A DNA stretch of 38,041 nucleotides from CAZDIO01 sp964505555 (lineage in GTDB: Bacteria > Bdellovibrionota_C > UBA2361 > SZUA-149 > CAZDIO01). The notes beneath the pieces are model-generated. The model ran no database searches, was not told the DNA's origin, and was given only the letters and a program-made list of their open reading frames with translations. The translations under genes and the position numbers were made by a program. Location of the stretch: the NCBI GenBank assembly GCA_964505555.1, contig CAZDIO010000139.1:1-38041 (forward strand), given 5' to 3'. Below, piece by piece: positions 18,028 through 25,060 of the stretch; the first letter of the stretch is position 1; each line of letters starts with the position of its first letter.

Positions 18028-19125
18028 GTGGAGAAGATGAACTCAATATTAGCCAGGTTTTTAGAGTATTTTTGGATAATGGCCGTGTGGCAGCAAAGAA
18101 GATTTTTATCCTTTATTCTCCTGACAGGGTGTTCTTGTGTGATATTCAATCAAATCTCATATGCCGAGAGCGCTGCCCCACAAAGTCCACCAAAGGTGGC
18201 AATCTCTAATCCGATCTTTGACTTTGGTGCGGTTTCTCAGGGAACGAAAGTATCCAATGATTTTGTTATTTCCAATAGCGGCAGTATCCCATTAATCATC
18301 CAGCGTGTTGAACCAACCTGTGGGTGTACAGCGGCAGTTCCTGAAAAAAACACTCTTCAACCAGGAGAAAAAACTTCAGTTAAGGTGACGTTTGATACAA
18401 CTGGTTTTGAAGGGTACAAGGTTAAGAGTGTTCGACTTTATACAAATGATCCCAGCGAGATCTCTTCCGTGCTCACTCTGCAGGGTACTGTTAAAACCGA
18501 TATCGAACTAAAACCAGAAAACCTTTATTTTGGAAAAATTGGAAAGAACGAAAAGAAAACTCTTAGTGCAACAATTCTCTTGGATGAAAATTCTCCGATA
18601 AAAGTTCTCGATGTTTCTTCAAAATCAGATTACATTAAGATTGAGACAAAAGATCTTGTTACAGGAAAACAGCGTGGGAAACAAATTACTGTTTCGCTTA
18701 ATGACGATGTTCCTGTAGGGATTCTCCGTTCACATATCGCCATAAAAACAACAAGTAAGAACAACCCTGTGGTTCAAATCCCAGTATTTGCTCGTATCGA
18801 AGGTGACCTAAAACTTTCGCCATCTGAAGTGTCATTTGGATTACTCGAAGGACCGTTACAGAAGACAGTTTCACAGACGATTTCGATAACCAACGAAGGT
18901 GAGAAGCCGGTTGGAATCGTTTCTTTAAAGAGTGACAATCCGCAGATTTCTACAGAATTAAAAGTGATAGAAGCCGGGAAAAAGTACGAAATTATTGTTG
19001 GAGTTGGAGAGGGAGCAATTGGCACTCTTCGTGCGCAGATCGATGTTGTGACGGATCATTTTCAAAATGATCAGAGTCGGTTTGCAATTCCTATTTATGG
19101 AATTATCAGCAAAAAGGGAGCTTAA
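18028..19125 (+). CDS. exported DUF1573-family protein
   Basis: The GTG at 18028 (GAGGTG seven bases upstream) begins a 365-residue product with an N-terminal hydrophobic segment (about 24-47) and probable signal cleavage near YAESAA. Residues about 56-155 match DUF1573, an Ig-like periplasmic domain: NPIFDFGAVSQGTKVSNDF, VEPTCGCTAA, LQPGEKTSVKVTFDT. Two further beta-sandwich segments follow (FGKIGKNEKKTLSATI and VSFGLLEGPLQKTVSQ). The family's biochemical role is not established. The stop is only 6 bases before the next gene, suggesting a joint transcript with the J-domain protein. Confidence 0.85.
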   Translation: MEKMNSILARFLEYFWIMAVWQQRRFLSFILLTGCSCVIFNQISYAESAAPQSPPKVAISNPIFDFGAVSQGTKVSNDFVISNSGSIPLIIQRVEPTCGCTAAVPEKNTLQPGEKTSVKVTFDTTGFEGYKVKSVRLYTNDPSEISSVLTLQGTVKTDIELKPENLYFGKIGKNEKKTLSATILLDENSPIKVLDVSSKSDYIKIETKDLVTGKQRGKQITVSLNDDVPVGILRSHIAIKTTSKNNPVVQIPVFARIEGDLKLSPSEVSFGLLEGPLQKTVSQTISITNEGEKPVGIVSLKSDNPQISTELKVIEAGKKYEIIVGVGEGAIGTLRAQIDVVTDHFQNDQSRFAIPIYGIISKKGA

Positions 19126-19131
19126 GTAGGG

Positions 19132-20568
19132 GTGCAAAAGCTCAACGCAAGACAGCTTTGGCAACATCAGTTTTTGTATTCAACGATAAATGTTTTTCAT
19201 GTATCAAAAGGGCGAAAAATTGCCGTATTGATTACGGTGTTCTTCTTTCATCTGCTCACCGATCTCGTTTCTGCGCTTCCTGAGAAAGGTCAAATTGTTG
19301 AGGAGCAGCTCCAAGCACTTCTTCCTTCTCTTACACGTAATATTGAGACAGGCAAAACAACAGTAGAGGAACTGGCCAAAGTTCTTGTGGATTTTGCCGA
19401 GTCTTCTCCCCAACTTCCTCTATTTTTAAAGGAGTGGACATTTTCGGTTCCTGGATTTGAACAAGCACTTGGAGTTGAGCTTGTAACTCGGAGTAGCTCC
19501 TTATTAAAGGAAAAAAACGCAGCGGAGATCATTGGATTAAAAAAACTCGGAGAAACATTTCTAAAGCAGGATGATGAAAATCTTCGATTATTGTTACGCC
19601 TTTTTTTATTTGTAGAAAAGATCGACTATCTTGTTTCTGTCGGCAAGCTGGGAGAAGCGATTCAATTTCGAAAGCACGGAACAGGGGAGAAGGAGCAGGA
19701 TATAATTGAATTTAAGTTAACACAGGCGTTAACTAATTTAATCAACAACGAACTTGAAAGAGAAAATCCGGCACGAGCGATTCAATTTCTTGGAAAGATT
19801 AGCCCAGATCGGAGAGATGAAAAAATTAATGCGCTTGTAACGAAAGCGCTGGAACAGTTTATCGAAGAAGACAAAGCAGAAGAAAGTTGGCCATTTGATG
19901 ATCAAGAGGTCAACGGACTCATGAAAGAAGCTTCCTCGCGAGATCCCTCGGTCAAGGCAATGCTTGTTCAGATCTATACAGCACGAATTCTAGAGTGTGT
20001 CGACAAGAATGACATTCAAAAAGCGAGAAAATATTTCGCTACACTTGTCCAGTATCGACCAGATCCCAATGAAGAAAATGTTGAACTGCGAGTTGAAATT
20101 GCTCAGCGTGCCGATAGTGAAGAGGGAGAATATTTTGCACGCGAGCAGGTTTCTGCCTTACGAATGAATAATCAATTGACATGGATGAGAAAGGTAAGGC
20201 TGCTCCTGTCCGGATATTACGGTAGAATTTTTCATATACTTTTCTTTTTAAGTATCTTTATTGCAGGAGGATCGATTTTTCTCGCATATAAATTGCCTAC
20301 CTTCTCCAATCCTTTTAAGAAGGAGGAAGAAGCTCCACCCCCGGAGCGAAAGACGGTTCTTGATGAGTACACAGAACTCCTTGCACATTTTAGGCTCACC
20401 GAAAATGCTACCGAAGATGAAATTAAGCAGGCGTATCGGCACTTTGTTAAAAGCTATCACCCAGATTCCCAAATAGGGAACTCCTCAGCAGATCGAACCG
20501 AACAGTTTTTAGATCTCAAACGCACCTACGAAAGAATTCTCGAAATAAAACGCTCCCGTTTCAGCTAA
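19132..20568 (+). CDS. membrane protein with C-terminal J domain
   Basis: The 478-residue product has a hydrophobic N-terminal segment (about 29-48), a long helical, probably exported middle, a second membrane segment (about 364-386), and a C-terminal J domain (about 400-475) with the invariant HPD at 443-445 (KSYHPDS). The topology puts the J domain in the cytoplasm, where it could recruit DnaK to the membrane, and the helical part in the periplasm. J domains are usually N-terminal, so this layout is unusual. The start is uncertain: the GTG at 19132 sits immediately after AGTAGGG. Function beyond Hsp70 co-chaperone is unknown. Confidence 0.75.
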   Translation: MQKLNARQLWQHQFLYSTINVFHVSKGRKIAVLITVFFFHLLTDLVSALPEKGQIVEEQLQALLPSLTRNIETGKTTVEELAKVLVDFAESSPQLPLFLKEWTFSVPGFEQALGVELVTRSSSLLKEKNAAEIIGLKKLGETFLKQDDENLRLLLRLFLFVEKIDYLVSVGKLGEAIQFRKHGTGEKEQDIIEFKLTQALTNLINNELERENPARAIQFLGKISPDRRDEKINALVTKALEQFIEEDKAEESWPFDDQEVNGLMKEASSRDPSVKAMLVQIYTARILECVDKNDIQKARKYFATLVQYRPDPNEENVELRVEIAQRADSEEGEYFAREQVSALRMNNQLTWMRKVRLLLSGYYGRIFHILFFLSIFIAGGSIFLAYKLPTFSNPFKKEEEAPPPERKTVLDEYTELLAHFRLTENATEDEIKQAYRHFVKSYHPDSQIGNSSADRTEQFLDLKRTYERILEIKRSRFS

Positions 20569-20571
20569 TCC

Positions 20572-20754
20572 AAATCCTCCCCCTCTGTGCCTCTGCGTCT
20601 CTGTGGTTTAATAAAAACTGCTAACCGCACTATCAAGAACCATCAACCTGGCCAGAAGAGATTTGTAAATAGTCAGCTTCAAGCGAAGAATTCCATTTGT
20701 GAAGCTTTATTTTATTAACCACAGAGACGCAGAGGCACAGAGGGGGAGGATTTA
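20572..20754. repeat. inverted pair of 'accacagag' interspersed repeats
   Basis: Two arms of about 39 bases, 20572-20610 and about 20715-20753, are reverse complements with one base of slippage. Each contains CCTCTGTGCCTCTG and TCTCTGTGGTT. They lie between the J-domain gene (+) and the sigma-54 activator (-), with about 100 bases between them. The outer edge of the right arm contains the activator's stop codon (20752-20754). The same core recurs at 37889-38034. Short repeats of this wording occur in many unrelated genomes; the mechanism that spreads them is not clear. Confidence 0.85.
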
Positions 20755-22131
20755 GCTTGAGCGGGCGAGAATTCTTCGGAAGGTGCTGCGATCAAGGAGG
20801 AGAGATTGCGCTGCTTTTGTTTGGTTGTGATCGTTTTTAAGGAGAGCATCTTGAATCAGCGCAGTCTCATAGCGAGAAATTTTTTCATGGAAAGAGACTT
20901 CTAGAGAGGGCATATTATTTTTTAATTCAAGCCCTAAGTCAGAAACATCAATTAAGCGACGCTCACAAAACTGCGCGCGATAGGCAGCGCCCTCGACTTT
21001 TGCCTGCAATTCTCGAACATTTCCTGGAAAAGAATAACTTTGTAACTGAAGTAAGGCTTGTGGAGTAAAGCCATGAACAGTCAGTTTTTCTTTGTTACTT
21101 ATCATTCTTAAAAACTCAACTGCCAACGGCTCGATATCTTCGGGGCGCTCACGAAGCGCTGGAATGGAGATCGTTAAATGAGCAATTCGATGATAAAAAT
21201 CGTTCCGAAGTTTTTTTTCCTTAAGGATATCTTCAAAGGAACGATTTGTTGCAGCAATAAGTCGAAATTGGGATCGCCGTTCTTTTGTCTCACCTAAACG
21301 ACGAAAGACCCGCTCTTGAAGTACGTTAAGAAGCATGAGCTGTGTTTCGTGAGGGAGCTCATCAACCTCATCTATAAACAAAGTGCCTTCATTTGCTTCT
21401 TCAATGAGACCATTTCGATCCTCGGTTGCACCAGTAAACGCTCCTTTCTTATGACCAAAAAGTTCACTAGAGATGAGATCCTGACTTCCAAAACTCGGTT
21501 GAAAACGGATAAAGGGGCCCTTTCGGGTTGGATTCCCACGGTGGATTGCTTGGGCGAAAACTCCCTTCCCAGTTCCAGATTCTCCAAGAAGAAATACTGG
21601 CTGTAGATTAGTAGTTGCAAAAGCAACGCTCTCAATTGCTTCGCGCATTTTTTTGTTTCTACTGCTTAATCCAGAAGTACTGACTGAACACTCTCGATCT
21701 CCATCAACTTTTCGCAGATGTCGTTGCAATAAAGAATAAGAGATTCCATCGAGAATAAGCGCTAAAAGATGAGAAGGCTCGATAGGTTTTACAAGAAAGC
21801 TTGCGGCCCCATACTGAATTGCCTGAATCCCAAAGTTCTCTCCACTGTGACCTGTGAGTACAAAAATACGGAGTGTTGGCTCAAGGAGTAGCAGTTGGGT
21901 GATTAATGAAAAGCCACTCTCTGGGCCAATTTGTGGAATAAGTGAGAGATCCACAATCGCAACTTCGGGAGAGAGGGTCGAAGTAAGACGTAATGCCTCG
22001 CTAGCATTTGATGCATGATGACATTGAAAACTCGGCTGATAACGATTCAATGAGCGAATCAAGGTTTGAGTCGCTTGGGCGTCATCATCGACAAATAAGA
22101 CATTACTAATTCTTTCTGTCATTGAGTGCAT
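20752..22131 (-). CDS. sigma-54-dependent response regulator (NtrC family)
   Basis: Three domains in 459 residues. The receiver (8-125) has acidic pocket DDD (15-17), phospho-Asp 61, Thr93 and Lys115. The AAA+ domain (about 155-385) has GESGTGKG (183-190), the sigma-54 contact loop GAFTGA (230-235, intact) and Walker B LFIDEVDELP (251-260). A Fis-type helix-turn-helix follows near 415-456. It should activate sigma-54 promoters when phosphorylated. No histidine kinase adjoins it. The ATG at 22122 is nearly as good a start as 22131. Its stop codon lies within an interspersed repeat arm. The fragment at 1-177 is a different regulator. Confidence 0.93.
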   Translation of the reverse strand: MHSMTERISNVLFVDDDAQATQTLIRSLNRYQPSFQCHHASNASEALRLTSTLSPEVAIVDLSLIPQIGPESGFSLITQLLLLEPTLRIFVLTGHSGENFGIQAIQYGAASFLVKPIEPSHLLALILDGISYSLLQRHLRKVDGDRECSVSTSGLSSRNKKMREAIESVAFATTNLQPVFLLGESGTGKGVFAQAIHRGNPTRKGPFIRFQPSFGSQDLISSELFGHKKGAFTGATEDRNGLIEEANEGTLFIDEVDELPHETQLMLLNVLQERVFRRLGETKERRSQFRLIAATNRSFEDILKEKKLRNDFYHRIAHLTISIPALRERPEDIEPLAVEFLRMISNKEKLTVHGFTPQALLQLQSYSFPGNVRELQAKVEGAAYRAQFCERRLIDVSDLGLELKNNMPSLEVSFHEKISRYETALIQDALLKNDHNQTKAAQSLLLDRSTFRRILARSS

Positions 22132-22223
22132 GATTTAGCACAGATAACGAAAATTGTAATGAGGGGGAGGGAGATCGGGAGGAGATAAGGACTTAAGTGA
22201 TTGAAATGATTGCCAGAAGCTCG

Positions 22224-23636
22224 CTATGCTCGTAACTTATTTAACCCATCTAACGCGGCAACTTTGTAACACTCTGTGAGCGTTGGGTAGTTAAAGACGC
22301 CAGCGGTGAGATACTCAAGAGCGCCCTTAAGATGAAGAACGGCTTGCCCAAGGTGAATGATCTCGGTAGCTCCTTCACCAATGATATGTACTCCAAGGAG
22401 TTGATGGGTTTCCATGTGGAAGATGAGCTTGAGCATTCCTAGCTCATCTCCGATGAGTTGTCCCCGAGCAATTTCTTTATACCGAGCGATTCCGGTCTCA
22501 TAAGGAATCTGCTTCTCGGTAAGGCTTTTTTCTGTCTCACCAACAAGAGAAATTTCTGGAATCGTATAGATTCCGTAAGGGAGTGGAATATCGCCGGATT
22601 TATCGGGGATCCCAAAAGCATGACTGGCAGCAAGTCTCCCCTGAGTCATTCCTGTTGAGGCGAGCGCTGGAAAACCGATCACATCCCCAACGGCATAGAT
22701 ATTTGGTGTTGTTGTTTGAAATTGCTCATTGACATGAATACGACCATACTTATCTGCTTCAATTCCAACGAGCTCCAAATTGAGACCTTCAACGGCGCCT
22801 TGCCGTCCAGCAGATACAAGCACCGATTCACTGACAACTTTTTTCCCACTTTCAAGGCGAGTCTCAACCTGTCCATCGCTGCGATTGGTCACACTGGCCA
22901 CTTTCTCACCGAGTCGAAGCGTTATTCCTAAATTCCTCATGTGATATTGAAGTGCTTCGACGATTTCACGATCAACAAAAGATATAATTTCTGGACGTTG
23001 CTCAATGAGCGTTACATGCACACCCAGCACAGCAAACATTGAGGCGTACTCAAGACCAATAATTCCACCACCAACAACCGTAAGGTTGCGAGGGAGCTCT
23101 TTCATCGTGAGGATGTCGTCGGAGTCAAGCACCTTTTGACCATCAATTTCAAAGTCTGGTGGATGGTGTGGACGAGTTCCAACAGCAATTACAATATAAT
23201 CTGCTGTTTTTATAGAAATCGATCCTGGTCCCTCAACAACAATTCGGTTTGCATCAAGTAAACTTCCTTTGCCACGAATAATCTCAATCTGGTTTCGTCG
23301 AAGCTGATGCTCAATAACCTGATTTTCATGACGAACAATACTTTCAATTCGGTACGTCAGGTCAGACATTGTAATACGGGATTTCACTCGATACGCTGAG
23401 CCGTATATGGAACGTTCACGAAAACCTGAAAGATAGAGTACCGCTTCTCGGAAAGATTTACTGGGGATTGTTCCCGTATTGGTTGAAACTCCACCAATAA
23501 CAGTTTGTGCTTCAACAATAGCTACTTTTTTTCGAAGCTTTGCTGCTTGGATTGCGGCCTTCTGTCCTGAAGGTCCACTTCCAATGACAATCATGTCGTA
23601 ATGAGCATCTGGTGGAATGGAGGTGCGGGTGTTCAT
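22224..23636 (-). CDS. sthA: soluble pyridine nucleotide transhydrogenase
   Basis: FAD-dependent enzyme that moves hydride between NADPH and NAD. The 470-residue protein has an FAD loop VIGSGPSG (17-24), GGVSTNTGTIPSK (48-60), a second dinucleotide fold VVGGGIIGLEYASMFAVLG, and NIYAVGDVIGFPALAS, then the C-terminal interface domain. At the position where lipoamide dehydrogenase has its redox CxxxxC, this protein has S-T-N-T-G-T and no Cys pair. That is the distinguishing trait of SthA. No clear AGGAG precedes the ATG. It may be transcribed alone. Confidence 0.9.
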   Translation of the reverse strand: MNTRTSIPPDAHYDMIVIGSGPSGQKAAIQAAKLRKKVAIVEAQTVIGGVSTNTGTIPSKSFREAVLYLSGFRERSIYGSAYRVKSRITMSDLTYRIESIVRHENQVIEHQLRRNQIEIIRGKGSLLDANRIVVEGPGSISIKTADYIVIAVGTRPHHPPDFEIDGQKVLDSDDILTMKELPRNLTVVGGGIIGLEYASMFAVLGVHVTLIEQRPEIISFVDREIVEALQYHMRNLGITLRLGEKVASVTNRSDGQVETRLESGKKVVSESVLVSAGRQGAVEGLNLELVGIEADKYGRIHVNEQFQTTTPNIYAVGDVIGFPALASTGMTQGRLAASHAFGIPDKSGDIPLPYGIYTIPEISLVGETEKSLTEKQIPYETGIARYKEIARGQLIGDELGMLKLIFHMETHQLLGVHIIGEGATEIIHLGQAVLHLKGALEYLTAGVFNYPTLTECYKVAALDGLNKLRA

Positions 23637-23657
23637 TTTTAAAAGGAGTTATACCGA

Positions 23658-24047
23658 ATGAGCAAACATAACCACTTGAAATCACTAAAAACTATTTCTT
23701 GCACTACCGCAAGAACCTTCCGCACAGAAAACTCAATTGCGGAGGTAATGCGTGTGACCATCCTTGTTACGGCAGATGATGGCTTAACTAATTTTTATGA
23801 TGCGAAAGGATCTCAAACTGGTCCGGTTGGTGCCGGAGAGGACAAAGATAAAAGCACCGAAATTAACAGTGAAATCCTAGGATATTGTCAAAGCTTCCCT
23901 GTAATCGTTTGTAGTAGATCTCTATATATCCCAGCTTTATCCAGTGCCCGATCAAGTGATTGGGGGATCTCTTCCTCTGAGAAGGGGATTTTTATCTTTG
24001 AAGAGAGATCTTCCTCTTCGAGTATAAGTTCGATTGAACTCCTATAA
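23658..24047 (+). CDS. doubtful small reading frame, partly antisense to the next gene
   Basis: A plus-strand ATG at 23658 has a strong AAAAGGAG site eight bases upstream and reads 129 residues (MSKHNHLKSLKTISCTTART...). The first 76 codons lie in the otherwise empty gap after the sthA start; the rest runs antisense through the 3' end of the minus-strand gene at 23888-24661. The antisense part is Ser-rich and looks like a shadow. The N-terminal part has no recognisable domain. It may be a real short gene, the 5' part of a disrupted one, or chance. Confidence 0.3.
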   Translation: MSKHNHLKSLKTISCTTARTFRTENSIAEVMRVTILVTADDGLTNFYDAKGSQTGPVGAGEDKDKSTEINSEILGYCQSFPVIVCSRSLYIPALSSARSSDWGISSSEKGIFIFEERSSSSSISSIELL

Positions 24048-24661
24048 GCGGAAAGATAAAAACGCTTTTTTATAACAGGAAGCCTTCCAAAAATTGATCC
24101 CAAGAATTTTTTTCGGAAAACTTCAACACCAATTCTCACTATGTCAATTCTAAAGGGAACTAGCTGAGAGAGCTTTAAATGAAGCACTTCAGGATACAAG
24201 GAAGTAATTGGACCGTGAGGAATGGATACGATCTCATAACAAATATCGCTGGAGTTAGAGAATTTAGCAAAACGACTTTTTACCTGGAGCGAGAAGGGGA
24301 GACTTTCTTGTTTCTCGTCGTCAGTCTGATCTGTAGAAAAGCAAACGCCGGAGATAAAAAATACCTCCTCCTCTCCCTGTCCCAACTTGTGTATTTCGTC
24401 ATGTTGAAACGTCTCCACCGGTCTTCCGCGTAGATTGTGTGCGAGGAGCTTATTTTGTTCTTGTTGCACCGAGGTGGCAAATTTACTTACTAATGAAAAA
24501 ACGGTTTGCAGAGATGTAAGAGATAAAAAATGATCAAGAAAGCGGAGCAGTTCAAGCTCCGTCTTTGAAGTATCGTTTGAAAGCTTAATGTGAACTAAGG
24601 TGTTGGTGGCCTTGCGAAGGAACGATTTTTTATTCTCTACATCAATAACGGCATTCCACAT
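23888..24661 (-). CDS. unrecognised protein in the folB cluster
   Basis: A 257-residue soluble protein starting MWNAVIDVENKKSFLRKATN, 5 bases after the folB stop, so almost certainly co-transcribed with it. There is no signal peptide and no membrane segment; it looks mixed alpha/beta with an acidic C-terminus. A folate gene such as folK would be expected here, but the HPPK motifs are absent. I cannot name a function. Real-gene support comes from tight operon spacing and from the lack of a credible alternative on either strand over most of its length. Confidence 0.65.
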   Translation of the reverse strand: MWNAVIDVENKKSFLRKATNTLVHIKLSNDTSKTELELLRFLDHFLSLTSLQTVFSLVSKFATSVQQEQNKLLAHNLRGRPVETFQHDEIHKLGQGEEEVFFISGVCFSTDQTDDEKQESLPFSLQVKSRFAKFSNSSDICYEIVSIPHGPITSLYPEVLHLKLSQLVPFRIDIVRIGVEVFRKKFLGSIFGRLPVIKKRFYLSAYRSSIELILEEEDLSSKIKIPFSEEEIPQSLDRALDKAGIYRDLLQTITGKL

Positions 24662-24666
24662 GCGAA

Positions 24667-25035
24667 CTATTCTCGTGCTCTTCTAATTTGCAAGCTGACA
24701 CCAGCCGCGTCAGGGATGACCTGTTTTGTAATGCATAAGGAGAGTTTAGAAATTTGCTCAAATTTTTTAAACAGGAGGGCTGCGGTTTCTTCGGCAAACT
24801 CTTCGAGCAGTTTCCAACTGCCATGCTCGACAAGCTTCTTTGTCTCATTTGCGATAGAGATGTAGCAGACCGTATCCGCAAGTTCCCCAGTCTGTGCAGC
24901 TTTTTGAATATCTACTGTGGCTTCAATATCGATTACAAGGCGTTGTGGGAAAGTACGTTCTTCATCTGAACAGCCCACCCTTACAAAGAGAGTTAGTTGA
25001 TGAATGGAAATTACATCGTTAGGGGGAGAGGCCAT
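24667..25035 (-). CDS. folB: dihydroneopterin aldolase
   Basis: FolB cleaves dihydroneopterin to 6-hydroxymethyl-dihydropterin and glycolaldehyde in folate synthesis. The 122-residue product shows ISIHQLTLFVRVGCSDEERTFPQRLVIDIE, the family N-terminus with the catalytic Glu, then ADTVCYISIANETKKLVE, FKLLEEFAE-type helix and a C-terminal SLQIRRARE strand. Length is typical (about 120). It follows ppiD by 25 bases and is followed by the unknown gene at 24661. Pterin-fold relatives (FolX) are hard to exclude by eye. Confidence 0.88.
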   Translation of the reverse strand: MASPPNDVISIHQLTLFVRVGCSDEERTFPQRLVIDIEATVDIQKAAQTGELADTVCYISIANETKKLVEHGSWKLLEEFAEETAALLFKKFEQISKLSLCITKQVIPDAAGVSLQIRRARE

Positions 25036-25060
25036 AGGAGATTCTCATTATTGGAGGAGG

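Noticed and set aside
22224..23636. Dihydrolipoamide dehydrogenase
   Set aside because: The redox Cys pair after the FAD loop is absent and the GTIPSK form matches soluble transhydrogenase.
23888..24661. folK (HPPK), expected beside folB
   Set aside because: None of the HPPK substrate or ATP motifs can be found in the 257 residues.
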